Positions 44,092 through 53,209 of a DNA stretch of 64,000 bases are shown in pieces. The stretch comes from Desulfovibrionales bacterium (GTDB taxonomy: Bacteria > Desulfobacterota > Desulfovibrionia > Desulfovibrionales > Desulfovibrionaceae), in the NCBI GenBank assembly GCA_030156255.1, contig JASGMV010000002.1, positions 62,001-126,000 of the forward strand, read 5' to 3'. Under the pieces are notes generated by a model that saw only the letters and a program-made list of their open reading frames with translations, did no database searches and was not told where the DNA came from. Position numbers and translations under genes: made by a program. Positions within the stretch are counted from its first letter, which is position 1. Each line of letters opens with the position of its first letter.

Positions 44092-45264
44092 ATGCCCGGT
44101 TTTGAAGTGTTCGGCGAAGAAGAACGCCAAGCGATCAATGATATTTTTGACAAGAACGGCGGCATCCTGTTTGCGCATGGCTTTGACGCCATGCGCAACG
44201 GTGTCTATCGCGTGCGCGAGTTTGAGGCCGCCGTCTGCAAGAAATTTAATGTGAAATATGCTCAGGCCGTCGCCTCCTGCACGGCGGCGCTGCGCATCGC
44301 TCTGGCCGCTGCCGGCGTGGGGCGAGGAGACGAGGTCATCATCCCGGCCTTTACCTTTGTGGCCACGGCCGAGGCCGTGATCCAGACCGGAGCCGACCTT
44401 GTCATTGTCGATATCGACGAGTCCTTCAACATGGATCCGGATGCGTTCGAAGCGGCCATCACCGACCGCACCAAGCTCGTCATGCCCGTTCACATGATGG
44501 GCGCTCCGGCAGACATGGACCGCATTCCGGCGATCGCCGCCAAGCGCGGCGTGATGGTCATCGAGGACAGCGCACAGGGCGTGGGCGGAACTTGGCGCGG
44601 CAAGCATCTTGGAACTATCGGCGCCATGGGCTGCTACTCCTTCGACGCGGGCAAGGTCATGATCACCGGCGAGGGCGGCATGACCATCACCAACGACGAG
44701 TCCCTGTTCGTCAAGGCCCGGGCCTACCATGACCACGGCCACGAGTATTCCACCACTGTCGGCCGCGGAGCGGAAGGGGCCATCGGCGAAGGCTTCAACT
44801 ATCGCATGACCGAGCTGCAAGGCGCTATCGGCATTGTCCAGCTCGGAAAATTGGATATGATTGTTGAAACGCAGCGCGCTAACAAAGCCAAACTCAAGGC
44901 GTTGCTCGACGACGGCGGATTCCCGTTTAGATATCGCAAGATTCTGGATGAGGGAGAGCTGGGCGACGCGTTGATTTTCTTCCTTGAAAGCCGCGACCAA
45001 ACCCAGGCGTTTCTCGCGGGCATGCAACAGGAAGGCTTGGGCACCAAGAATATTCCTGACGCCATTCGTTGGCATTTCGCCAAACACTGGTCCCACATGT
45101 TTGAGAAGTACGGTTGGTACCGTGATTCCTACGCGACCCTGTGGTCGCGTTCCGCCGATATTCTGGAGCAGTCGGTCGCCGTCCCAATCATGATCAAGAT
45201 GACCGATGCGCGTATTGAGGAGGTAGCGGCGAAGCTTTTGAAGATCGCCAAGGACGTTGCATAG
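44092..45264 (+). CDS. DegT/DnrJ-family aminotransferase, KdnA-like
   Basis: 390 residues from ATG 44092 behind GGAG (44082-44085); a TTG five codons earlier is less likely. MPGFEVFGEEE, the HGFDAMRNG stretch, VMVIEDSAQGVGG, GCYSFDAGKVMITGEGG with PLP Lys188, and HDHGHEYSTTVGRGAE resemble KdnA, which puts the 8-amino group on Kdo in Shewanella, as I recall that sequence. Its partner there, KdnB, is an iron ADH, as at 36069 here. The substrate could equally be another ulosonic acid or nucleotide sugar. GC-rich, unlike the preceding genes. Confidence 0.8.
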   Translation: MPGFEVFGEEERQAINDIFDKNGGILFAHGFDAMRNGVYRVREFEAAVCKKFNVKYAQAVASCTAALRIALAAAGVGRGDEVIIPAFTFVATAEAVIQTGADLVIVDIDESFNMDPDAFEAAITDRTKLVMPVHMMGAPADMDRIPAIAAKRGVMVIEDSAQGVGGTWRGKHLGTIGAMGCYSFDAGKVMITGEGGMTITNDESLFVKARAYHDHGHEYSTTVGRGAEGAIGEGFNYRMTELQGAIGIVQLGKLDMIVETQRANKAKLKALLDDGGFPFRYRKILDEGELGDALIFFLESRDQTQAFLAGMQQEGLGTKNIPDAIRWHFAKHWSHMFEKYGWYRDSYATLWSRSADILEQSVAVPIMIKMTDARIEEVAAKLLKIAKDVA

Positions 45265-45361
45265 AGAAATTGTTGTGCATGCTGTGCTTGGTTTAAAGCA
45301 GCGCAGTGTGGTCGTTGCAACCAGTTGTCTGCGATCGGCAGGCATGTGTTAAAGGATCGAC

Positions 45362-46351
45362 ATGCTTAACGGAAAGACTCTTCTGATCACTGGAGGAACA
45401 GGATCTTTTGGCAAGGCTTGCACGAAGATTCTCTTGGAGCGTTATGACCTCGCCAAGCTGATCATCTTCAGCCGTGACGAGCAAAAGCAGTATGAGATGG
45501 CGCAGCAGTTTCCCATGAAAAGCAGTCCCATCCGCTATTTTATTGGCGACGTGCGCGACAAAGAACGATTGCAGCGGGCTTTTCGCGGCGTGGACTATGT
45601 GATCCACGCCGCGGCCATGAAGCATGTCCCGGCGTCAGAATACAATCCTACGGAAGCCATCAAGACCAATGTGCATGGAGCGCAGAACATCGTCAATGTG
45701 GCTTCCGACGTGGGGGTCCAGCGCGTGGTGGCCCTGTCCACGGACAAGGCGGTTAGTCCGGTGAATCTTTACGGCGCCACCAAACTGTGCTCGGACAAGC
45801 TGTTTGTCGCGGCCAACGCCTTCACCGCCAACGACGCCTGTCGATACTCGGTCGTTCGTTACGGCAACGTCATGGGCAGCCGCGGCAGTGTGATTCCGTT
45901 TTTCATCAGGCAACGGGCAAAGGGCGTGCTGCCCATCACCGATCCGAGGATGACCCGGTTTTGGATCACCTTGGAAGCCGGCGTCGAGCAGGTCCTTTGG
46001 GCGTTGCAGAACATGAAGGGCGGAGAAATCGTGGTGCCCAAGCTGCCGTCCATGCGCATTACTGATTTGGCTGAAGCCGTCGCTCCGGGCTGCAAGACAG
46101 AGGTTGTAGGCATCCGGCCGGGCGAAAAGCTGCACGAGGCCATGATCGCCAAGGCCGACGCCCGCAACACCGTGGATATGGGCAAGTACTATCTCATTTT
46201 GCCGGATACCGGCTTTGTTGAATTGGAGTGCAATCACGACTGCGGAACACCGGTTCCCGAGGAGTTCGAATACAACTCTCGCGACAACGACTGGTGGCTT
46301 GGAGTCGATGAAATGCGAGAAGTGTTGCGCTATCAAGGTTGGGATATATAA
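45362..46351 (+). CDS. pseB: UDP-GlcNAc 4,6-dehydratase (inverting), PseB
   Basis: 329 residues with AAGGATCG upstream. LITGGTGSFGKACTKILLE, IFSRDEQKQYEMAQQF, VIHAAAMKHVPASEYNP, NLYGATKLCSDKL and RYGNVMGSRGSVIPFF are PseB/FlaA1 signatures. It converts UDP-GlcNAc to the 4-keto-L-altrose-type intermediate for pseudaminic acid. Next genes pseC and pseF are fused head to tail (no gap), so a single operon begins here after a 97-base gap. Confidence 0.95.
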   Translation: MLNGKTLLITGGTGSFGKACTKILLERYDLAKLIIFSRDEQKQYEMAQQFPMKSSPIRYFIGDVRDKERLQRAFRGVDYVIHAAAMKHVPASEYNPTEAIKTNVHGAQNIVNVASDVGVQRVVALSTDKAVSPVNLYGATKLCSDKLFVAANAFTANDACRYSVVRYGNVMGSRGSVIPFFIRQRAKGVLPITDPRMTRFWITLEAGVEQVLWALQNMKGGEIVVPKLPSMRITDLAEAVAPGCKTEVVGIRPGEKLHEAMIAKADARNTVDMGKYYLILPDTGFVELECNHDCGTPVPEEFEYNSRDNDWWLGVDEMREVLRYQGWDI

Positions 46352-47512
46352 ATGAGTCGGAGTTCGCTCAAATTTTTGCCCTATGGTCGTCAGCAGGTCG
46401 ACGAAGACGACATACAGGCTGTCGTCGAGACGCTACGCAGCGATTTTTTGACTACTGGTCCCAAAGTTGGCGAATTTGAACGGGCCGTCGCCGAATATTG
46501 CGGAGTGGAGCACGCCGTCGCCGTGTCGAGCGGTACGGCGGCTCTGCACGCGGCCATGCACGCCTTGGGTGTTGGCCCTGGCGATGAAGTCATTGTTCCT
46601 CCTATGACTTTTGCTGCGTCTGCAAATTGCGTACTGTACCAGGGCGGCCGACCAATCTTTGCGGACGTCGATCCCGGAACGTTGCTCATTGATCCGGAGC
46701 AGGCGGAGCGGGCTGTCACGCCGAAGACGCGAGCGATCATCGGCGTGGACTACGCGGGCCAGCCCTGTGACTGGGATGCGCTCCGGGGCATCGCTGATCG
46801 TCATGGCCTGGCCCTGGTCGCGGACGGCTGCCACGCTCTGGGCGGCGAGTACAAAGAGCGGAAAGTCGGGACGTTGGCTGATATGACTGTGTTCAGCTTT
46901 CATCCGGTCAAACATGTGGCCACGGGCGAAGGCGGCATGGTCGCGACCGATGACTCCAGGTTGGCCGATCGCGTCAAATTGTTCCGCAATCATGGGATCG
47001 CCACGGATTACCGCCAACGAGAGGAGCAGGGCTCCTGGTTCTATGAGCAGGTGGAGCTGGGTTTCAACTACCGGATCACAGACATTCAATGCGCTCTGGG
47101 CGTCAGCCAGATGCGCAAGCTGGCCGGTTTCCTCGTCCGGCGTCGGGAGATCGCGGCCCGCTATGACAAAGCGTTCGCGTCCGTGGAGAACGTTGCGCCG
47201 CTGTCCGTGCGCGGCGACGTGCGCCACGCCTACCATCTTTATGTTGTCCGGTTGTCAGAGCAGGTGGATCGGGCCAAAGTATTCTCTGAGCTCCGGGCGG
47301 CCGGCATCGGGGTCAACGTGCATTACATTCCGGCGCATCTGCATCCGTACTACCAAAAGCATTTGGGAACGGCGCCGGGATTGTGCCCCGTGGCCGAAGC
47401 CGCCTATGAGCGCATTATCTCCTTGCCCATGCACCCCGGGTTGACGGATGCGGATGTGGATCGGATCGTGGAGGAAACGGCCAAGATCGCTGACCCGACG
47501 GGGCGTGGATAA
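46352..47512 (+). CDS. pseC: UDP-4-keto-sugar aminotransferase PseC
   Basis: 386 residues; the ATG starts on the base after the pseB stop. LKFLPYGRQQVDEDDIQAVVETLRSDFLTTGP is the typical PseC opening. PLP Lys187 lies in FSFHPVKHVATGEGG, followed by LFRNHGI and FNYRITDIQCALG. It adds the C4 amine in pseudaminic acid synthesis. The stop and pseF start overlap (TAATG). Confidence 0.95.
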   Translation: MSRSSLKFLPYGRQQVDEDDIQAVVETLRSDFLTTGPKVGEFERAVAEYCGVEHAVAVSSGTAALHAAMHALGVGPGDEVIVPPMTFAASANCVLYQGGRPIFADVDPGTLLIDPEQAERAVTPKTRAIIGVDYAGQPCDWDALRGIADRHGLALVADGCHALGGEYKERKVGTLADMTVFSFHPVKHVATGEGGMVATDDSRLADRVKLFRNHGIATDYRQREEQGSWFYEQVELGFNYRITDIQCALGVSQMRKLAGFLVRRREIAARYDKAFASVENVAPLSVRGDVRHAYHLYVVRLSEQVDRAKVFSELRAAGIGVNVHYIPAHLHPYYQKHLGTAPGLCPVAEAAYERIISLPMHPGLTDADVDRIVEETAKIADPTGRG

Positions 47513-48213
47513 TGAATGTGGCGGTGATTCCTGCGAGGGGGGGCAGCAAGCGCATCCCCAAGAAGAATATCAAACCGTTCGCGGGCAAACCGCTCATTGC
47601 GTATTCCATTCTTGCGGCCTTGGAGTCGAAGCTTTTTGACCGGGTAATCGTATCGACGGATTCGGAAGAGATTGCCGCAACATCCGTGGCTTGGGGAGCG
47701 GAGGCGCCCTTTCTCCGGCCTGAAGAGTTGTCCGATGATATAACGGGTACGGATTCCGTACTATTGCATGCTATCGGATGGCTGGAGCAGTATGGTGAAA
47801 CTCCGGACTACCTGTGCTGTATTTATGCAACTGCCGCATTCGTGCAAGCGCAGTATCTGCGGCGAGGTTTTGAATTGTTGGTGCAGAACCAGGCAACAAC
47901 GGCATTTAGCGTTGCCACGTATCCGTATCCGATATTCCGGTCGTTGCGCATCAATGCGGGCGGCCGGCTGGAGATGTTCTGGCCGGAGCACCTGAAAAGC
48001 AGGTCCCAGGATTTGCCGGAGGCCTATCACGATGCGGGGCAGTTTTATTGGCTGGATGTCGAGAAGTACAGACAGGAAGGAAAATTGTTTTCCGAAGACG
48101 CGGTTCCTGTGGCGTTGCCCAGGTGGCTGGTGCAGGACATCGATACGGAGGAAGATTTTGTGCGGGCGGAGTTGATGTACAAGAGCTTCTCCAGTCGCAA
48201 GTCTTTCGTTTAG
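47512..48213 (+). CDS. pseF: Pseudaminic acid cytidylyltransferase PseF
   Basis: 233 residues. VIPARGGSKRIPKKNIKPFAGKPLIAYSI, VIVSTDSEEIA, YATAAFVQ and YHDAGQFYWLD match PseF more closely than NeuA or LegF. It makes CMP-pseudaminic acid. The gene is translationally coupled to pseC and followed by a 56-base gap and an AT-rich gene. Confidence 0.93.
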   Translation: MNVAVIPARGGSKRIPKKNIKPFAGKPLIAYSILAALESKLFDRVIVSTDSEEIAATSVAWGAEAPFLRPEELSDDITGTDSVLLHAIGWLEQYGETPDYLCCIYATAAFVQAQYLRRGFELLVQNQATTAFSVATYPYPIFRSLRINAGGRLEMFWPEHLKSRSQDLPEAYHDAGQFYWLDVEKYRQEGKLFSEDAVPVALPRWLVQDIDTEEDFVRAELMYKSFSSRKSFV

Positions 48214-48269
48214 CTTTCTAGCAGGTATTTTAGCCTTCGATTGTATAAACTTGATTTTTAAAAAAGCAT

Positions 48270-50216
48270 ATGAGTACGATACCGGATGCTTCACCCAAGC
48301 GTATCAATTATTTTCTTATTGAGCGCTTGTCACTGTTTCTTTTGGTTCTAGCTTTCATTTTGCGTTGCATGGGGTGGGTCGTTTACTATGCAAACCTCAG
48401 CCCAGTGTTTCGATTCCATTGCCTAAAGCATTTGATCAGATGGGGTGGGCTGCGTGCATTAGACTTGGGTAAAATGGAAATATTGGAGGCTGACAAAGTC
48501 TTTACGGATGGTTTAAACTTCATACCAACCGCAGTTAACGATTTTATGGAGCAATCAAAGGTTTTTTCCTTAGTTGAGGACGCCTGTTTCGGCGTCAAAG
48601 AGGGAGGAAAATCGCTTAAGACGGCTCTATATGCCCAGGCGACGCGGCGGTATCACATAGTTTACTACTTTTTGCTACTTTTGAGATCCGCTCCAATAAA
48701 GCCGCGTTTTGTTTTAACGTATATTTATCGTGATATTTATGTGTCGAACTACCTACGGCATATTGAGGCGCCTGTTCTCAATATTGCTCCAAGTTTTTGG
48801 TCCATCAAGCTTTGGGAATGCGGCGCGAGGACGCTCAAGGGAGCGCCTTCAAAAATCTGTCGTCGTTTTTTTCGGCAGCCTTCGATAAACAAACTTGAAG
48901 ATGTCGCAAGACGGGTGCCTGACACGTATAAGACGCTATACTTCCCGCACCAATCAATTTTTTACGGTCAGCTTTTCGCCAAGGATCATTTTTATTCCGA
49001 GAGGCAAGACTCATTGCTGCATTCCAGTAATATCCTTCATGTGGAGTTCAGACCTTCATCATGCCCGAATGAGCATTTAGAAAAGCAAAAGGAAATGAAT
49101 CTTGAGACGTATACATTGAATGGACTTGGCGTGAAGGTTATTTTTTTTAGTATGACTGAATTTTTTCATTTTCTGTGGCAACATCGGAAGCAGCTTTTGA
49201 ACGCCTCTGCGAAGCGATCGCTATGCATGCAGCTTCTTATATTATATATTGAATTCAGACACTATGTCAAAGAAGTACTCCCTATAGAAAAAAACGCGCA
49301 GCTTGCCATTGTGGGCTATGACATGCTTTTGCCTGCCGGCTTAGCGCTGGCTCTCAAGTCGCTTGGGATACAAACTGTCGCTACGCAGGAAAGGCTGTAT
49401 CCGGTATTCCAGGCTCCATATTGTTCCGTTATCTTAGATCATTATCTGGTTGCAAGCAACTTTGTTAAGGACAGACTTGCTGCGGCGCCGAATTTTTGTG
49501 TAAATAATGTAATTTCTGTTGGAATGGTTCGAACTGATCTTTTGCACCGATATTCTTCTTTGCATAGAGATATGACGTGTTTCAAAAAATCGTCGAGCGT
49601 TATCGTTACAGTGCTTGACTTCCATTCAGAGAAGAATGCTGATGCACAACGTCTATGTCCTGTCAACAACTGGACGGCAAATAAAAATTTTTATTTTGAT
49701 GTCATTCAATTAGCAAAATTTTTCAATGAATTACATATTACGATACGCGGCAAGGATGACGCTTGGCTCCATTTGGAGTATTTTCAGGATGTAAAGCAAG
49801 TCATTCAATCGTTGCCCAATGTGGAGGTGAGCCGAGAATACGGGATGCTCAATGAGTCCTATCGGCTATGCGCAAATTCGGATTTGGTCATAGCGAAGCA
49901 CACATCCTTGGCGGATGAATGCCTGGCGGTCGGTAAGCAAGTTTTGATTCACGATTATACACACAATTCACGTTCTTTGTTGAGCGCCAGTTTTGACTAT
50001 TTTGGCGCTCCTTTTTTCTGCCACAGCTTCGAAGAATTGAGGTGTGGGGTGCAACGCTATTTAGATACTGGGTGTGTTATGGACCCAAAGCAGTATGAGG
50101 CCATTCGCAGCCGTGTTTTCGAAGGGCGAGCCGACGGCAAGGTGCGACAACGGGTTCAGCAAGTTATTTTAGATATACTCCAGGGCGACTCTGCTCCCGG
50201 AAGTGCTGATGCATAA
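48270..50216 (+). CDS. Large unassigned transferase-like surface-glycan protein
   Basis: 648 residues, AT-rich against pseF and the GNAT-PseI gene on either side, so probably acquired separately. An N-terminal hydrophobic segment (LSLFLLVLAFILRCMGWVVYY) may be a membrane anchor. The C-terminal half has ISVGMVRTDLL, VIVTVLDFHSEK, LHITIRGKDD and ANSDLVIAKHTSLADECLAVGKQVLIHDY, reminiscent of GT-B or CDP-glycerophosphotransferase-like folds in capsule loci. I do not recognise a family. It lies where pseG might be expected, but no PseG motif is visible. It may transfer pseudaminic acid. Confidence 0.6.
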   Translation: MSTIPDASPKRINYFLIERLSLFLLVLAFILRCMGWVVYYANLSPVFRFHCLKHLIRWGGLRALDLGKMEILEADKVFTDGLNFIPTAVNDFMEQSKVFSLVEDACFGVKEGGKSLKTALYAQATRRYHIVYYFLLLLRSAPIKPRFVLTYIYRDIYVSNYLRHIEAPVLNIAPSFWSIKLWECGARTLKGAPSKICRRFFRQPSINKLEDVARRVPDTYKTLYFPHQSIFYGQLFAKDHFYSERQDSLLHSSNILHVEFRPSSCPNEHLEKQKEMNLETYTLNGLGVKVIFFSMTEFFHFLWQHRKQLLNASAKRSLCMQLLILYIEFRHYVKEVLPIEKNAQLAIVGYDMLLPAGLALALKSLGIQTVATQERLYPVFQAPYCSVILDHYLVASNFVKDRLAAAPNFCVNNVISVGMVRTDLLHRYSSLHRDMTCFKKSSSVIVTVLDFHSEKNADAQRLCPVNNWTANKNFYFDVIQLAKFFNELHITIRGKDDAWLHLEYFQDVKQVIQSLPNVEVSREYGMLNESYRLCANSDLVIAKHTSLADECLAVGKQVLIHDYTHNSRSLLSASFDYFGAPFFCHSFEELRCGVQRYLDTGCVMDPKQYEAIRSRVFEGRADGKVRQRVQQVILDILQGDSAPGSADA

Positions 50217-51783
50217 CCAGCCCACGGTCTCCTTCCGCAACGCCAAGTCCCGTCTAGACGACGTCGCAACGATCATGTCCTGGCGTAACGACCCCGTGAC
50301 CCTTGCGATGTCGTATCACCAGGAACCCAAGGTCATGCCGGGCTTCTTGGAGGAGTTTACCTCGGACTATTTCTTCGCCCCCGACTATCCACCCTTGTTC
50401 GTCATGCTGGACGGCGAGGAAATCGCTTTTCTTCGGGTGAAACCCTACGACTTGCCCGGCTTTGAAGGACGAGTCGTCAGCATTGACGTGAACCTGGCGC
50501 CCGAGCGTCGCGGCCAAGGCTTGGGGGCCATCGTGCTGGAGCGCGTGTGCCGCAGGATTTTCAGCCAGGGCGTTGATATTGCTGTCGCAGAGATCAAACG
50601 CGAGAATGCAGCTTCCTTCCGGGCCTTTGAAAAGGCTGGCTTTTGCTTTCTCGACGAGCAAATACACACTGTCGAGGATACCGGCGAGCGTGTTCCCATT
50701 TTCCGCTTGATGCGTCGCAAGCCCCGCTTCGAGCAGCGTGTTGCTGCGCCGGTCTTCATCATTGCCGAAGCCGGCTCCAACTTTCGCATGGGGACGCCGC
50801 CTCGGGATTTGGCCATGGCCAAGGCGCTCATCGATGTCGCCGCCGAGTCAGGCGCGGACGCCGTCAAGTTCCAGACCTATCGTCCGGAAACCGTCTACGT
50901 CTCCAATGCCGGCGAGGCGGACTATCTGAGTGAGGCCGGCGTGAAGGAGTCCATCTCCGACATCTTTCGCGACCTGTCCATGCCGTACGACATGATCCCC
51001 AAGCTCGCCGAGTACTGCCAGGCCCGGGGTATCGAGTTCATGTCCACCCCGTTTTCCGTGGCCGACGCCGAGGCCGTGGATCCGTTTGTGACGCGCCACA
51101 AGCTCGCCTCCTACGAGATCAGCCATCGCCGACTCATCGAGCGGCTGGCCGCCTCAGGCAAGCCGCTCATCATGTCTACGGGCGCTGCGGAGGAGGCGGA
51201 CATCGAGTGGGCTGTCGATTTATTCCTTCAATCCGGGGGCAAGGATCTAACCCTGCTGCAATGCACGGCCAAGTATCCCGCGCCGCTGGCCAGCTTGAAC
51301 CTGCGGGCCATTCCCTGGTTGCGTGAGCGATTCGGCGTCCCGTCCGGTTTGTCCGACCACAGCCGCGATCCGGTGATCGGCCCGGCCGGAGCCGTGGCCT
51401 TGGGCGCCACGGTCATCGAGAAGCATTTCACCCTGGACAACAGGCTGCCCGGACCGGACCACTCCTTCGCCCTGACGCCGGACGACCTGAAGACGATGGT
51501 GCGCGCCATTCGCGACATGGAGCAGGCCGTGAGCCAGGAGGGTAAAACCATTTTGGCGGACGAGCAGGAGTTGCGCAGCTTCGCTCGGCGCTCCGTTCAG
51601 GCTGTCCGCGCGATCAAAAAGGGAGAGCCGATCCGGGAGGGCGTCAACGTGGACATCCTGCGCCCTGGCAAGCAGCGGCAGGGCGCGCATCCTAGACTCC
51701 TGGACGACATGGAGGGCAAGCCCGCGACGCGGGATATTCCTGCGGGAGACGGTGTCGAGCCGGGCGATTGGACGGATGCATGA
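50209..51783 (+). CDS. pseI: GNAT acetyltransferase-pseudaminic acid synthase fusion (PseH-PseI like)
   Basis: About 524 residues from ATG 50209 (GGAAG upstream; GTG 50203 also possible), overlapping the previous gene. Residues ~8-170 are a GNAT domain (SIDVNLAPERRGQGLGAIVLE, IKRENAASFRAFEKAGF). Residues ~178-440 are a NeuB-type TIM barrel (FIIAEAGSNF, GADAVKFQTY, EFMSTPFS, EKHFTLDNRLPGPDHSF), then a SAF domain. With pseB/C/F close by, N-acetylation and PEP condensation for pseudaminic acid are inferred. The fusion order is unusual, since PseH is generally separate or joined to PseG. No PseG gene is in the window. Confidence 0.85.
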   Translation: MHNQPTVSFRNAKSRLDDVATIMSWRNDPVTLAMSYHQEPKVMPGFLEEFTSDYFFAPDYPPLFVMLDGEEIAFLRVKPYDLPGFEGRVVSIDVNLAPERRGQGLGAIVLERVCRRIFSQGVDIAVAEIKRENAASFRAFEKAGFCFLDEQIHTVEDTGERVPIFRLMRRKPRFEQRVAAPVFIIAEAGSNFRMGTPPRDLAMAKALIDVAAESGADAVKFQTYRPETVYVSNAGEADYLSEAGVKESISDIFRDLSMPYDMIPKLAEYCQARGIEFMSTPFSVADAEAVDPFVTRHKLASYEISHRRLIERLAASGKPLIMSTGAAEEADIEWAVDLFLQSGGKDLTLLQCTAKYPAPLASLNLRAIPWLRERFGVPSGLSDHSRDPVIGPAGAVALGATVIEKHFTLDNRLPGPDHSFALTPDDLKTMVRAIRDMEQAVSQEGKTILADEQELRSFARRSVQAVRAIKKGEPIREGVNVDILRPGKQRQGAHPRLLDDMEGKPATRDIPAGDGVEPGDWTDA

Positions 51784-52430
51784 TTTCGGCGGTCTTTTTC
51801 GATCTCGACGGGACGTTGCGCGACTCCATCAGCGCTTTACGGCGCGCCTATTTTGATTTTCTCGCCGGATTCGGCTGCACGGGGTCCGATGCGGAGTTTG
51901 ATGCGCTGAACGGGCCGTCGCTGTCGGAAATTGCGGTCAGACTTGCCGAGGCGCACCACCTTTCTCTTCCTCCTCCACTCTTGGAGCAGCTTTTTTTCGC
52001 GGGCCAACAGCGAGCCATGGCAACGGGTATTGCCTTGCATGAAGGTGCACGCGAGCTTTTACGCAGGTTGAAGGATCGAAAAATCCCTCTGGGCTTGGCC
52101 ACTTCGAGTCCTCGCCAGGAGGTGGAGCGTTATCTGTGGGGGATGCATTTGGATTGTTTCCAAGTCGTTGTTTGCGGCGATGAAGTGGCGCGCTCCAAGC
52201 CCGATCCAGCGTTGTACAATTTGGCGGTTGGACGCATGGGCGAGGATGCCGCCTGTTGCGCTGCCGTGGAGGACGCGCCGAACGGCGTCATCGCCGCCAA
52301 GCAAGCGGGACTCCGTGTCGTGGCAGTGTCGCACCATACTGCTCCCCAGATCCTTCAGGAAAGCGGGGCTGACGCTGTTGTCTCGACATTGCCGGAAGTG
52401 TTGGATGCTTTGGCCCTGGAGGGCTCATGA
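51780..52430 (+). CDS. HAD-family sugar phosphatase-like hydrolase
   Basis: 216 residues from ATG 51780 (ATGA overlap). FFDLDGTLRDS is motif I, LATSSP motif II, SKPDPALY motif III and VEDAPNGVIAAKQAG motif IV of class IA HAD phosphatases such as phosphoglycolate phosphatase. In a nonulosonic acid locus it might act on a sugar phosphate intermediate. A second HAD protein is encoded at 59344. Confidence 0.82.
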   Translation: MISAVFFDLDGTLRDSISALRRAYFDFLAGFGCTGSDAEFDALNGPSLSEIAVRLAEAHHLSLPPPLLEQLFFAGQQRAMATGIALHEGARELLRRLKDRKIPLGLATSSPRQEVERYLWGMHLDCFQVVVCGDEVARSKPDPALYNLAVGRMGEDAACCAAVEDAPNGVIAAKQAGLRVVAVSHHTAPQILQESGADAVVSTLPEVLDALALEGS

Positions 52431-53197
52431 GCGTGCGGATTCTTGCGGAGGGCGATTTTACCGTTCGGGCCGCGGCTGCTTCCGAACTTGCTGAACGCAT
52501 CGCCTGTCGGCGGGCGGAGATCGACGAGATTTGGGAAATGGGGGTCGCTGAGTCCCAAGGGCGACTTTTCAATGGGCGACTGCTGCATTTCGTGTCCGCA
52601 ACGCCCAGGCAAGGCGTGGTGGATATCCAGGGCTTTTTCGTGGACTACAAAGCCTTCTGGGCGAATCGGCGGGAACCTTCGCTGGCGTTGGATATCCAGC
52701 CGGTGGGAGTCAGCGGCCTCACTATCACCCAAGACGGCTGGATCATGTTGGCGAGGCGCTCCGCCAGCGTGACGCAGTATCCCGGGAGGTTGGAGCTTCT
52801 TCCCTCCGGGGGGATTGATGACGCCCACTTGGCGAATGGCGGCGCGATTGACCACCATGCGGCGTTGCTTCAAGAACTCGCGGAGGAGGCGGGAGTTGCG
52901 TCCCGCCTGTGCGATTTCGTCCAGGATTTGGCTCTGATCGAGGATGAAGACGAACCTGTGGTGGACCTTTGCTCCGTCATTGCGCTCACGATAGACCGGC
53001 GGACCGCTGCCTCCGCGTTTCCGAGAAACGCCGAGTATGAGGAGCCGCTGTTCATGCGGCCTTGGGAGCTTGCTGATTTTGCGGCGAGCCGGGAGCCGGC
53101 GGTGGTTCCGACCACCATGGCGTTGTTGAGAAATATTCAGGAGCGCCGGGATGGGGGAACGCTCGGCTCTCTTGACAAATTGTTCAGTTTTTCTTAA
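52427..53197 (+). CDS. Nudix-family hydrolase-like protein
   Basis: 256 residues from ATG 52427 (overlap with HAD). An N-terminal ~95-residue domain precedes a Nudix fold with LTITQDGWIMLARRS, LLPSGGIDDA and an extended Nudix box in which QELAEEAG carries the metal glutamates. The box is longer than the usual 23 residues between Gly and Glu, so activity is uncertain. It may hydrolyse a nucleotide sugar or nucleotide. Its last codons overlap the third promoter-like element, at 53172. Confidence 0.7.
   Translation: MSVRILAEGDFTVRAAAASELAERIACRRAEIDEIWEMGVAESQGRLFNGRLLHFVSATPRQGVVDIQGFFVDYKAFWANRREPSLALDIQPVGVSGLTITQDGWIMLARRSASVTQYPGRLELLPSGGIDDAHLANGGAIDHHAALLQELAEEAGVASRLCDFVQDLALIEDEDEPVVDLCSVIALTIDRRTAASAFPRNAEYEEPLFMRPWELADFAASREPAVVPTTMALLRNIQERRDGGTLGSLDKLFSFS
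53172..53197 (+). promoter_or_regulatory. Repeated promoter/operator element, copy 3
   Basis: Same 26-bp element as at 28954 and 29917. TTGACA is 17 bases from TAACGA (53195-53200). It overlaps the final codons and stop of the Nudix gene and ends 12 bases before the winged-helix gene start, so a transcript from it would be nearly leaderless. It may instead act as an operator. Confidence 0.55.
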
Positions 53198-53209
53198 CGA
53201 AAAGTCTCC

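Noticed and set aside
48270-50216. PseG in this position
   Set aside because: It lacks the N-terminal Gly/His motif of PseG and is about twice its length.
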